Source of the DNA: Diospyros lotus
Taxonomy: Eukaryota > Streptophyta > Magnoliopsida > Ericales > Ebenaceae
Assembly (NCBI RefSeq): GCF_014633365.1
Contig: NC_068345.1
Span: 14,950,058 to 15,014,057, forward strand
Direction: 5' to 3'
DNA: 64,000 nt
Part shown: one piece after another, positions 10,301 to 23,100 of the stretch
How positions within the stretch are numbered: the first letter of the stretch is position 1
Layout of the letters: each line of letters starts with the position of its first letter
Program-made: the position numbers and the translations under genes
Notes under the pieces: model-generated
What the model saw: only the letters and a program-made list of their open reading frames with translations
What the model was told of the DNA's origin: nothing
The model's database searches: none

Positions 10301-12442
10301 TCATGCTACATGTACATCATTTTTGTACATCTTAGGCTACACAAGGTGTATCAATGACAAAAATACCCTGCGCCTCTCCATGCGCCTCACGCGCCTCTAT
10401 GCGCCTCAGAGGGATATTTTTGTCATTGATACACCTTTGTGTAGCCCAAGATGTACACAAAGGTGTACCAATAGCATTTTCCTATTCGTATTGTCCCCAC
10501 TGATAGTATACTGCGTATCATCAAAGCTGATCTATAAATAAGATTGCCACCTAGAATTGTGTCTTTTATCTATTCTCTATCCTTTCATGGAATTCATCCT
10601 GCTTAGTAGGAAAGGTCTTGTTCTTCTCACAAAATTCTCATCCTTGGTGTTATCAGTGTGTGGTGACCTCCATTAGCCTTATTTAGTATTTATGTTATAG
10701 ATTTTATTTGTAAGTGATTCTTGTTGAGCAAAACAATTGAAGCTGCTGTTTATGATGTCGGCTTAGTTTATTCTTATAATGATTCCAACATAGGTATGTC
10801 AGAAGCAAAATTGAGTTTGTTACTAGTGTACGGCAATAATGTTTATTATAGAACAAAATGACTACCCTTCCAATCCCAAGAGTGCTACAAGCTGTCAATC
10901 TATTTTTTAAGTTCTCTACTTCTATTGTCTGGACTTTGATGATCACATTTCCTCCTTGCAGGATGACACATCAGTTACCTGCTTTCTGCTGCATTGTCAA
11001 AAATTTATTGAACTGGTTCGGGTAAATGGGTTCTCCCATCATATTAGTCCTCACTTATTTCAAAAAAAGAAAAAACAAGGGTTCTCCAACAACCCCCCCC
11101 CCCCCCCCCCCAAACTCCCCAACAAAATTTATCTTTCTTACAGGATGCATTACATCCGGAAATTCCAAGCTGGAAAAAGATACATCCGGAAATTCCAAGC
11201 TGGAAGATCTTTTTCAATGTATTAGAAGGAACTGATAGCAACATGGAGACATGCTTTCTGTGTCTATTGAACTATCTTGTAAACTAATGTGAAAATATGA
11301 AACAAAGGAAAGAAAAAGCCTTGAAAAATCACTTGATTTTAATTTATCCGTACTTGATTTGCAGGCTGGGAAACTGGAGGAAGCTGTGGCATATGCAAGA
11401 ACTGAATTCGAAAAATTTTATAAGTCATCAGAGTTCTATGCTCTAGTTAAGGTAATGAAGAATTTTCTTCCCAGGCACACTTTAGTTCTTTGCACCTCTT
11501 AAATGTATCTTATATAAATGCAGTTTATGATGCTCTTCATGCCGTATGGGACCAGCACAATCACTGGTTTGTTCTGACAAAAAGAAAGAACAGTTTCATA
11601 TTTAGTTGTCGCTTTTATTCTAAACATCTTAATAATTCATGAACAGTAGGAATATATTTTTTTTATTGAAATTAGTGAAACGGTACAAGTGACTCTAGAG
11701 CAGGTGATTTTTTTTATTTGCTACTTGATGGAGCCCTATGTTGATTATTGTATCCTCATTAAAACAAATATATATATATATATATTGTTTCAGTGCTGAA
11801 AATTATTTTGTCACTCTGATTGTAACTGAACCTATATCCTTCAAAATCATTGAACACTTTTGGGCAAATAACATTGTGTTTTGTGTCAATTGCTGCAGAT
11901 TGCTCCTTAGCCTTCTCCATAGGGTAGGTTTATAGCATGCATAGAGATGTAGCATTTACATATTTGCCTTCGTTGATTTAAATTGTCTTGGACTTAGTTT
12001 TTTTTTGTTTTTTGTGACACTGGCTAACACATTAAAAAGATGAAAGGGAAGAAAAAGTTGCCATTTAGCCTGATTTCTGCGGAATGTGTGGTGGTATGCT
12101 TGCATGGTTAGTGAAGTCTAGAACTAAGTGGAAATTAAGATGAAATTCTCATGAAACAACTCTCTGCAGGACTGTGCTGCTTTATTGGCATATGAACAAC
12201 CACAGAAGTCCTCGGTTGGATATCTACTTGAGGAGTCACAGCGTGAGATTGTGGCGGATAACATCAACTCAATGATCTTGTCTACAAATCCAAACGTGAA
12301 AGATTCAGAGGGTTGCTTGCATTCATATCTGGAGAGATTACTCAGACAACTCACCGCTTGCTGTTTGGAGAGGAGGTCGTTGAATGGGGGCCAAGGCGAA
12401 GCTTTCTATCTGCACAGGGTGCTTAACAACGGTGGTAAGTAA
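7328..12442 (+). CDS. RANBPM: RanBPM (RanBP9/10-like) CTLH-complex subunit, C-terminal exons
   Basis: Six exons join in frame: 7328-7404, 8228-8390, 9401-9469, 10962-11021, 11365-11451, 12170-12442, giving 242 residues and a stop. All internal boundaries are AG/GT. Residues about 21-50 form a LisH motif (IVHSYLLHYGYEDTLKLL); about 79-123 form CTLH (LIRSGKIDDAFDKL ... CFLLHCQKFIELVR); the rest is the CRA region, ending in LERLLRQLTACCLERRSLNG, which is strongly conserved in plant RanBPM. Family knowledge: these proteins are scaffold subunits of the CTLH/GID ubiquitin-ligase complex and carry an SPRY domain first. The SPRY exons are not in the window, so the gene is either cut by the window edge or 5' truncated. 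The final exon has a possible alternative donor GTAAGT at 12436 just before the stop. No disabling change is seen in these exons. Confidence 0.92.
7909..8127. repeat. Interspersed repeat in a RanBPM intron
   Basis: It opens with GGGTAAATTGCACTTAGACC and holds the recurrent phrase CCCCCTGTGGTTTG twice, with a further copy of AAATTGCACTTAGACC near 8108. A diverged relative lies at about 43969-44110 in intron 5 of the other gene. It has no coding potential and I cannot assign it to a class. Confidence 0.5.
8391..9400. other. RanBPM intron without a recognised element
   Basis: This 1010-bp intron runs from GTACAAAT to an acceptor ending GCTATGAAG. It is AT-rich, with a T run near 8660. I see no gene or clear transposon in it. 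The intron 11452-12169 is similar, with a (TA)n tract near 11767-11785. Confidence 0.6.
10061..10233 (+). mobile_element. Mutator-type MITE, 173 bp (copy 1)
   Basis: The ends GAATAATGCT and (reverse complement) GAATCATGCT are flanked by a perfect 9-bp duplication TTTAATATA (10052-10060, 10234-10242); a 9-bp duplication points to the Mutator superfamily. It lies in the RanBPM intron 9470-10961. The interior holds the phrases GGTACACCTTTGTGTAC and GAGGCGCATAGAGGCGCG. Confidence 0.8.
10298..10482 (-). mobile_element. Mutator-type MITE, 185 bp (copy 2, inverted)
   Basis: This is the same family as 10061-10233 in the opposite orientation, 64 bp away, with its own perfect 9-bp duplication TATTCGTAT (10289-10297, 10483-10491). 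Distinct duplications show two separate insertions. The GC-rich centre is longer here, with extra GCGCCTC units. Confidence 0.8.
11093..11204. repeat. C19 homopolymer and 30-bp tandem duplication in a RanBPM intron
   Basis: A run of 19 C lies at 11093-11111. A 30-bp unit beginning TACATCCGGAAATTCC is repeated head to tail at 11151-11180 and 11181 onward (24 bases identical in the second copy). Both are inside the intron 11022-11364 and do not touch its splice sites. Confidence 0.85.
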
Positions 12443-14127
12443 AAGAGTAGGTAGTTGACCAGTAATTTTCTTATGGTCTCATCTCACCTTGTTCATATAT
12501 GCAAGCAGCAGCCGCCCATGAATAGGAGGATAAGAGGGCTCTCACCCCTTGCCAAAAAATCAAGGGGGTCCTCTCTCTATCCCTCCTGGAAGATGTAAAC
12601 TCAAAATGTGAATCGATAAATTCCATGGTTAATGAACAATCTTTTTCATATTGTACACACAATTATGGAGTTGGTTTTGTCTTTATTTGAACTCTAATGA
12701 ATAATCTTCATGCTGTGCACAGATTAATCAAAGGATACAATGTATCAAAGCCTTGATTTCAATAGATAGGTTAATTACATGAAGTCTATGTTGTACAGTT
12801 TTTTTTTTTTTCTTTTTTCCCAAGTATGACATGTTTATGCTTCACAATGATTATGTATTTTAGGAGGATTCACCCATGTAAAAGTTCCCTCACGAGTATT
12901 AATATAATTGATGGCACCATCTTCAAACTTAGTGAAAGACTCAATCAAATGTGTTAACATACTAATATGTTATCTTCCCTTCTGTAACGATGCCGTAAGG
13001 GGGTGTTTGATACCAAAAAAAAAAATTAAATTTTTAAAATTTTTAAAAATATTTAATTTTTAAGATTTATGTAATTTTATATTTGGTTAAATTTAAAATT
13101 TTAATGAATGTTGAATATGTTTGTATGAATATCTACTAATATATATATATATATAATATATTTATATAGAGTTATAAAATGATAAATGACTTTTAGTCTT
13201 TTTCTTTATCAAAAACACTCAGAAAACTTAAATTTTCAACTCCTTTTTATGAAAATCTTTTTATAAAAAAATTACTTAAAATTATTTTTAAAAATCTTAT
13301 TTCTCATAATTTTTTTTTATAAAAAAACTGTATCAAACATAAAAATATAAATTCCCAACCTAACATTTTCAATAATCTTAAAATTTCTCAAACCTACCAA
13401 ACATATAAGTTTTTGGCTGTGTAAAATTCTTTCTTACAGTATAATATTCAGAAATTGACTGTCCATTTAGAAATAAAATTTCAAAAACATTTTTTAGATG
13501 GAGGACAAACTGTCTCTTCTCCCAAAGACATGGCAAGCACGTATTTAACTTTCAAAATTGTTTAATCTTGAAGAATAATATGCAATTCTTAATCTTCCGG
13601 ATTCGACACTCCAATATTTGTGTCCACTCCTCTGATGTTCTAACTCTATTTTTTTCTGTAAATGTAATAGTTTACAGACGGCGTAAAAAGAAAAAGAAAG
13701 GGGATAAAAATAATACAGCCACGGACCATTATAGAATGGAAGAGGATTTGAAGGCAAGGGCATGATAAAATTTCCGGTAGCCAAATCATGGAAGATTGAG
13801 AGAAACTTTGCTTTGTTGTGAATGCGGTAGTTCCTTGTTAGTTAGTTGTTGCGTATATGCAGTCTCAGAGTACATTTACTGCTGCTGATTGGTTCCTGCG
13901 ATGGCGGAAAATGGAGTGTAAAAGTGGTGATGCAAACATGCAACAGAATCAGAATATACCCCAACTACATGATGCCGATGCCGGTGGTTCACGGTGAGTG
14001 AGTGAATGAATGCAGACAGATATTCAAATTTCTTGATCCAGTTTGGTGGTGATTTACCCTAAGAAAATAACTGGAAATGATGACAGCTCTAGCGCAAGGG
14101 ATCCACTTACTTGGGCAATTCTGTCAG
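12443..14127. other. Convergent intergenic region and 3' UTRs
   Basis: The stop codons of RanBPM (+) and U11/U12-65K (-) face each other across 1685 bp. It must contain both 3' UTRs, but I find no clear poly(A) signal for either. It holds a MITE at 12999-13405. On the - strand a single GTATCCTTTGA, which fits the U12-type 5' splice-site consensus, occurs at 12738-12728. Confidence 0.6.
12999..13405. mobile_element. AT-rich Tourist-like MITE
   Basis: The left end GGGGGTGTTTGATACC and the right end CCTACCAAACATA share the inverted core TGTTTG(G/A)TA and are flanked by TAA (12996-12998, 13406-13408). The interior is almost pure A/T with a (TA)n stretch near 13138-13158. The inverted repeats are short and imperfect, so the boundaries are tentative. 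Confidence 0.45.
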
Positions 14128-17100
14128 TTAGGAGGGTTTGGCACCGGTGGTGGCTTTCCGGCCAAACTGGATTATCATTGGCTTGCCTTTGAACGCGTAC
14201 CCGTTCACTAGATTCTGTGAGCAATTTTTTGTATTCAACATGTCAATGAGCGAGCTCCACAACGTGTAGATAGTAGAACGATATATCCATGAAAAGTAAG
14301 AAAAAACAGATCAACGCACAGAGAGAATAATTAATACGACAAGAGACATGAGCAGCCTTTAACACAGCTTAACGATGATTTCACGAAGCAAAACCCCAAA
14401 ATGTTGGGAGCTAAGACTTCTCATCTACATGACTGCTCATGGATGAACCAGTAAACTGCAATGTCATTCATTGCTTACCGGCAAACAATTAGATCTTGCC
14501 AGCTTAAAACTGACAAAACACTACTCAATATCAATAACAACTTAATTTAAGTTTTCCTTTTCAAGTAACTTTTGGAGAGAGACATCCGGAACATTGATTT
14601 TCAATCATAACACGACAGCATGGGCAGATCTAGGGCAGGGGGGTGCAGAGCGTGCTCCCACAGTGCATCCTGAAAATTTTTGTTAATATGGGGGCCTAAG
14701 TCCATCAAACTCATGAATAAAGTCATTTTTTACAAGTTTTCAGTGTAACTAGGCAACCTCATAGTTCACCAGTGAGAAATTTCACTTTTTTAGTAAGTTA
14801 ACCTGTGATGTGCCTAACATCACTAGATTGAATTATGTGGGGACAAATAAGAATTGTAATAGTCCCTCACAAACACAACACACATGTTGGACTAAAAATC
14901 TTCAAGAAGAATAGGAAAACTCACTTGCAATTTGCAAAAGCGATAGTTATAGAAACCTAAACCGAGATTTTACATAATGTTTACTTTCCATTGAACTTGT
15001 TAACATTACAGAAACTTACCTACATTATTTTTAACCTAACAGAAATCTATATAACGTCTAAATATTCATGGAGAAAAATTTTACAAAAATAGTTAAAAAA
15101 ATTTCCAAAAGTAGAGAAAAGTATTGGCAAAGTTGCATTTCCAACAAAAATCATTCTAAGAGTTCTATATATCAAAAAGTCAACTGTGGGGATAGTTTTA
15201 TATACCCAAAAAACCCTCAAAAGAAATTTTTTTTGAATGAGATTGCATTCACGCCACTAGAAAAGTTCATTTTGAGTTGCATGAGAATTGCCACCCTAAA
15301 AATATTTGTTATCACAAGTCTCTAAGGGTACATTTGGACGGGGTTATGTGACTCTTTCATTTTGAGGAAATTGAAATTCCAAATTCATCATTTGGATGCA
15401 TTTTTGTTGAAAGTATGCAGATTTGGGTCCAAACAAAAAATAGAAGAATTTGAAATGACTCCAAAAGAGGTGTTATTTGAAATGACAAAATTTGAAAGGC
15501 AAGTACTTCAAATTAAGACTCTACAAGGGCAAGTCAAGGAGGCAGAAGGCCAAGCCAAAATATGCATTCCTATTGGTTATGTGTAAAATATTCATGATTT
15601 TCTTATTTTTAAAACAAAACAGAAGAATCAGTAAAAAATTTCACCATACTACTCAGTCTGCAATCTGTCGCAGAGGTTCATCAACAAGCACAAAACCCAC
15701 CAAATTAATGACACACACCTACTGCATCTCATTGTGAAGGAAAACCATAGCGCAAATACCCAGTTACTCGAGGGGGCTCACTATAATACTATATGCAGTG
15801 GACAGCAATGTGAAACTCGGGGTATCTTTCAAAAATTGATGTGATACATCAATCCTTAAGATAATAAACATATCATAATAATGATTCAATTAAGCTATGT
15901 GGAATGTAAGATTTGGGAGAGTGAGGGAAGCTAAAGGGGGATAGCTTATGGCTATTCACAGATGGGTACCCTTAGGAAAAGCTTATTATTTCCTGTTCAT
16001 TTTTTCAACCCAACAAAACAAGAACAAGGTGCTGAGACTCTTGTTTCCTTGACTTCTTTTCCACTAACATATCTAAGATTCAAAAAGGGCTTTAGAGAAA
16101 TAATAACACAAGCATCGAATAACAATAACATAGTAGTCGGCAAAAAAAAGAATAACAAAAACACAGTAAATCTTGACACGTTGGTCGGGATGACAGTCAT
16201 GCTGCTTTCCAAGAGTCATTAAGACATATTGCTGAATGCCTCTGGGACATTTTCATACTAGAGAATGATAGAAACATCAGAAGGCATTGCACGAGAAACA
16301 TACCAAAGCCTGATGAGCAAGTTCCATGGATGGAAATGTGACAAAAGCTTGTCCCCTCATTCTTCCCTCCTGAGATCCAAAAGTTTACAGTTACTTGCAA
16401 GGTTCAGACTCCTAACATTTCAATCCAGAATTCAGGACACAGATGTTAAACAATCAAAGTACCACAATGACAAGTTAACATGTCATATTAAACCCAAGCT
16501 TGGGTTGGTTAAAAGAATAATTGCCTGAAAAGAAAGCTTCTTAATGGTTTAAAGAGGTGATGCTAATACAAAAACAAGAGATGATTGGATGCAAGCTGAT
16601 AGATACCCCTTTGGATCCAAATATCAAATTGTTACCAAGACAAGGAACCTATTACTAATCCTAGGCACTATTGGCAGTTGGTTGGGAAACTTAACTACCT
16701 CACAATCACCCATCTAGATATCTCATTCGTTGTGAGTGCAGTAACTCAGTTTCTAGATTCACCTTGTAATAATAATTGGGATGTAGTGATTCCCATCCTT
16801 CAATAAATTAAGGGTGCCCTTGGTCGAGGTGTGTTATCTCGAGATCGTGATCGTAGTCAGATTGTTGGATATACTGATGTTGATTAGGTAGGGGCTCTTA
16901 GTTATAGGCAATCCACATTTGGATGTTATATATTTGTTGATGGCAACTTAGTCTCTTGGAAAAGTAAGAAACAAGGTGTTGTTGCCTAGACTAGTGTCGA
17001 GGTTGAATACAGGGTAATGGCCCTAACAATTTGTGAGTTGATATGGTTGAAACAATTGATTGAGTTAGGAGTCAATCATATCAAGTCTATGAAGTTTATT

Positions 17101-20100
17101 TGTGACAATTAGGCTACAATGCATATAGCTTCTAATCCCGCATTTCATAAGAGAACAAAACATATAGAGATTAACTACTATTTTGTTAGGGAGAAGTTGC
17201 TTTTTGGAGATATTGGCATTGTGTTTGTGGGTTCTAAGGACCAGTTGGTTGATTTTTACTAAGTCGCTTAGAGGTCCTTTTGTGAGCTATATATGCACCA
17301 AGCTTGGCATGATCAACATTTATGCTCTAGGTTAAGGGGGAGTGTTAAGAGGATTATGATTTGATTATAATCTACATTTTAATTGAATATTTTGTATAAA
17401 TCTCTAGTATATATTGTTTCCTTATATTAGTATAGGATGCATGTATATAATACCTTGTACCTACTCATTTGTGAAATACATTGAGATATGATACATTATT
17501 TCATTTTACCGTAAAGTTCACAGAATCTGGATCATCATAATTTCATGATTCAGTTTCTCTATATTTCCTTGCCTGAGTTCTCCTTTTGTCTCTGCTTCTG
17601 ACCAACTATTTTCTTTTAGAGAACTTCAAAAATAAATTTTTTTATAAGCATTGATTTATAAGGAAGAAAATAAGTCAATAAAACTGACCTGCATTAGTTT
17701 AACACTTAGGCTAGATTTGGTTGCGTCAATGCTTCCAAATAATGATCCTATAAAACAGTTGGCAATACAAGATAAATCAAACATAAGCTCAGAAATATTA
17801 GTACTTCAAAATACAGATCCTTCAGACATAATGAGAGAGAAATGATAAAATAAGCCCAGATCTCTAAATCAGTAATATGTAAAATACATACTTCATGCTA
17901 AGGATTAGTCAGTAAGAGGTGCAGGATAACATTGCACAGAATTTTGTTACACGCGCACACACACACACACACGAACAAAAAAGACAGCCAAAGGAGCGAA
18001 ACCAATACAAGGAGGAAAGGAAATAACCAGAACAACTTCAAACAAGACTCAATTATTAAAGGGTAAAAAAACAAAACCTCTGGAGAAGAAACAGGAATCA
18101 CAAAGAACTCAAGCAAGCACAAATGTTTCCCTTCACCGTACAACTCAAACTCTCTAAACCCTTAATTAAAAAATCTCAAATTTCCTTTTCACTCAATATC
18201 CAAGAGCATGACTACTGAAGCAGGTATCACACACTGAAAACCAAAAAGCAAAAATAAGAGAGTCCACATATCCTCCAACTCCCAGTCCCTCTTATGTTAT
18301 AGCTTCAATCAACCACTATCTAAACTCTCTTCCCCAAATTACCGGGAGTAAGGATGGACCCAAGAGAAGCAAAGAAAGCCATTGTCATGACCCTAGGAGT
18401 AATAGAGGGGCAATGTTGTAATAGGATTATAATAGTTTGTTAGGAGATACTTTGCAATTTCTTAGGAGCACATGGGTGTTGTTAGGGATTCAGTTAGCAG
18501 CCAACTATGCCTATAAAAGGGCTACTTGTAAGAGGATGGAATATATGTGTAATGAGATTGAAATCCTATCTTCCTAATTCTCTCTATCTCTCTCTCGATT
18601 CTCTCTAATTCTCCCTCTCTTTTATGTTGTTTTCTCTCCCTCCAATTCTATCATTCTGATTTCTCCTCTAATTCTAATCACAACCCTAGGCAACCCTAGG
18701 AATGTGACAAATGATATTAAAGCCAATCGATTCTCAATTGTGATCCCTACAATTCATAGCAATTCTCGGCTCGAAATTAAGGTGAACCAAGCCGATCATC
18801 CACAACTATGAACCTTGGCAGTCCTTGTTCGACTTTTGAAGACAGAACATGCCAACAATTATCGGTTGAGAAATCTGGAAGTTTCTAGCAGTGATTAAGG
18901 TTTAGATTATGAAGGCGTGTGAAGGCAAAACAAACCCAAGCAACTTCAACAATGAATCTAGAGTGACTGGATCTGGGTCACTGCAGGTGACTGAGGCAAT
19001 TTAGTGAAGCTCATTTCGGTTAATCCTCAGTTGGATTTTGGCAATCTGTGGCAAAAAATCGTAGCAATTGAATTTCGGCATCAAGTTGCAGGAGGTGATT
19101 CAAGCTGCGAAGCAACACCTAAGCAAACTCTCACAAAGTTACATCTGAGTCAGTGGTCCTCAGCTATGAATTTGAGATAGTTGTGAGAAGGAAGGCATGA
19201 TAGATGGTGATTGGGTGAGACGAGCACGAGCAAGCAAGTCCAACAATCGGCGGCGATTGATGAGTCCAGTAGAAGATCCACGAATGAGCCAGGCAATATC
19301 AGCAACTAGTGTTCTAAAAATCGGCCTAGGCGGCCGTTGCGAATTTGGCCTAGTCAGCCCCCCCTAAGTGTCGGCCTAATTAATCGGCCGGCGACAGCGC
19401 GTAGCCGCATAGGACGCCTAATTTTTTGCTATAAATTTTAGCTGTTTTAGGGTTTCTTCATTTTTGAAACCCCACAAGTTAAAAATAATAATAATAATAA
19501 TAATTTTCCTAGGCCCCCTAGGCGCTAGGCCCAAACCTGGCTCCTGACTAGCGCCTAATGCGTTCTAGAACACTGCCAGCAATAATCCAGCATTCTTGTA
19601 CAAATTTTGAAGGTAGAGCAAGTCCAATGATTTCAATTTTGATTTTGACAACTCTTCGTGGTTAGACTCAGATTTTGAAGGTGCAATCAAACGGCTGCAT
19701 CTCAGTTGTTGCTTTGTGAGTTAAGCGAATCAGGATAGGCAAGCGGCCAGTGACGAGATTCTAATGACTTGGGATGTTGAGAGTAGGCGACCTTCAGGAG
19801 GCCAGAACAAAGCTAATAGAGTATAGACCTCGGCGATTTCTAATCGATTCTTGGTGGCAACATAAACCGATTGTACTTTTAGAAAGATTGCAGCGAAGCA
19901 GGTTGATTTACGGAAGATTTTCAAAGAAAATTAAATTGAGTCGATCAAGATTAGGTTGTATTTGAGTTGCATAGCAGATTAGGTTTACTAAAATTGAAGT
20001 AGCCATTAAGGTAGAATAGGCAAATAGTAGCAGCTATTTCAAAATCAACTGGTTTTCAGGAGATTGTTCAAAGCTCATCCTAGGCCACAAAACTCTGTTC

Positions 20101-23100
20101 TTGTTAAAATTTCTGCCATGGCTGACAAAACAGGCATAAAACAATTCGAAGCACGACTACAACAGAAGAGAGCTACAATCTCAAATCTGCAAGTTCGAGT
20201 GGTGGCCAGCCAGAATTATGAGTCGATTGTGACATTGATCAGTAAGCATAAGGCCTTTGCACACAAAATTATCAAAAGGTCGGACGTAATTGACGGAAAA
20301 TTGGAAAGGTCTACCAAAGAAAATTTGATGAATCTTCAGTGATGTTTTCTAAGATAGATCAGGTCAGAGGTGAGAGTTACAAAGAGGAACTCAACAAGCT
20401 GAAACAAGAAGGCTCGGTTATGGAGTACTTGGTCAGGTTTGAGAAATTGAGAACACTTGTGCAACCTTGATTGAGTCTTATTTTGTATCGAGTTTTATTA
20501 GTGGACTTGACGATACGCTGCGGCCTATTGTGAAAATGATGTGTTCTGCCACGGGAGAACAAGCGACTGAGAGGGCAAGGCTTCATGAAACAGCATCGAA
20601 AGCCATTTCTAGAAAGCACAAGCGGCAGCCTAATAGTTACACTAAGAGCAGCCAGCAGATTGGATGTATTCCTAAAACTATTGAGCCCTTAAGATTCGGA
20701 CTAGTTGTTGCAAGAAGTGAAGAAAGACCTAAAATAGAGCAGGCCATTCAAGATGACAAGGGAGGAAGGGCAGCTACTAGAGTAATTATTGAGGCACTAA
20801 TGGGGGAGAAATCCGTTGAAATGAATCTTGTTACAATTGCCAAGAAATATGAAGGACAGCCAATAAATCCTGATGAAGTAGCATAGGAACAAAACATTGA
20901 TTCATTGGCGATGCCGGCTAATAGCCAAGTCGAAGATGAGGTGAAACAAGATCCAGATCCAGCAAAAAAGGCTAGAGTTTCTTTAGATCATACTAGCCAA
21001 GTTGGTACCTACTTTTTCTTTACATCGAAAACTGATGATGAGTGGCCAAAGATTGATGAAAAGGATGATAGGTATAGCTTAAGGGTTGTCTTCTTTCCAC
21101 GAGCTGCACTTACCTTTTGTGAATTGGTTTGTTGCAAACCAAAAATCATCTTCCAAATGTTATGAAATATCATATGTTTATCGAAGAGCAATTTGGTATG
21201 GGGTAGGAATAAAGGTAAAGCATAAGCAAAAGGTGGAAGAGCTTTTGCCTTGGTTAGGCTCTTTGCATCCTTCGTCATCCAAAAGAAAGTCAAAAAGGGT
21301 GGTAATAAGATGACAACTTCGGCTGGAACTCAATCTTACATAAACGATTGTAAATAGGTTGCAGGCAGAAGGACTTAGGTTCTATACAGTTGCAAACAAG
21401 GACCTTCCTAGGCTACTAAGTGCCCTTCGCCCTTCTTACTGGCAGGCTTACATGCAAAGCATTTGATGAATTGTCAGAGCTCTTCAGCTATTTAAGAGTG
21501 GAAAACTAAGAACTCTGTGTTTGTTGATGCCCTAATGCCACCAGCTGGGGGATATCATAGTGATTACCAATCAATTCCTTCAGGTATTGTTGGGGTCAGC
21601 CTTACCGTGGAGATAATAATTCAACATTCTCCTATGGATATCGGACCATTTAGATATGATGGAAGTACTAGCGTACTAGTTTGTTCTAGAGGAGGAGCTG
21701 GCTTACTGGAAGAATGCATGGAACTAGTTGTTGAGTTGTGGGAGCAAAACATTAGGGCTGAACAGAGGAATTACAATGTAATCGGGAAGACGTTGAGAGA
21801 AAAGGTGGTTGTTAGACTACTAATTGCTATCATGCATTGGCATAGTTCATGTATGAAGACCCAAGACATTGTTGGGACTTACAGATCAATGGGAAAAGAG
21901 AGCCTCTGCATGGAGATCTGGGATGACAACATTTTACAAGTGTAGGAAAAACAAAAAGGAAGGAACATAAAGGCAAAGAGAAATGGGCCTAGAAGGAGAA
22001 AGAAAGATTAAACAGATAGTGAGAATAGGAATTGGATGAAGAAACCAGTGTTCTAAAACGTGCTAGGAGCTAGTCGGGCGCCAGACTAGGGCCTAGCGCC
22101 TAGGAGGGGCCATAGTTCTAAAAGGCAATAGGCGCATCGAGGCGTAAAGGGTCCTGGAACCTGAAGTGCAACTGTGCAAGGCGCACGAGGCGAGACGCGC
22201 CTTTGCGAAGCGAGGCGCACCTTTTAGAAAAGAAACTCAAAATCTTGTAAAATTATAAACTATCAAATTATTAATAATAATACATGCATATCATTCATGA
22301 TTCATCATCTTTAAATTCTAAACTAACGTCGTCAAAGTTGATTCATTCATCATGCAAATTCTAAACTAGAAACACCATCAAAGTTCAAACTCAAAGTCTC
22401 AAACTCAAACAAGTACCAATCATCATGCAAAGTTCTAAACAAACATATAAACACTACAAGTCCATAATCAATAAAGAAGTTGTTGAAGTATGTCTTGATT
22501 TCCAAAATGAAGCCCATTCTTTGACCCGGCCCGGATAATTTGAGACAAGACCCAAATGTGATTTTTCATGAGAGTTGTGGTGGAGCAACCCTAATCTCCA
22601 AATATATATATATATATATATATTCTCATTCGTGTGATTAAGGGGGCTTTGCCCCCCCGTGGTATGGAGCAACCCTAAGCCCACCACTACTCTCGAATTA
22701 CTCGTCGCTTTGAAGTCGAAGCCAAAGTTAAACCCAATTGTGATCGAGTTTGTTTTAATTCTAATTCTAATCAAATAAAACAAGTAAAAAACTCATGAGA
22801 GTAACCTGGAACCGAGAAAGGGGGAGAGTGGAACCGAGAATGGCAACTGGTTTCGGTGGGCAGCGAGCTGCTTGATAGTTGGTTTCATGAGTGTGCCTCA
22901 CGCCCCGACGCCTCGCCGTGCAAGGCACGCGCCTCCAGGAAAACGCCTCGTCTCAGCCCAATTGAGGCGCCAGACTGACGCCTTGCGCCTAAGCGCACCT
23001 TTAACATCTATGAGTGGGGCCTAGGTGGATTGCTTTTCTTTTCTTTTTTTAAGTTTTTTATGTAATTTCATGTTATTTTTAGATAAATCAAAGTTGATAT

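Noticed and set aside
10248..10541. 97-codon + strand frame
   Set aside because: It is made by the inverted Mutator MITE in a RanBPM intron.
13545..13784. Small frames on both strands between the two genes
   Set aside because: Short, overlapping, unlike any family, in a likely UTR region.
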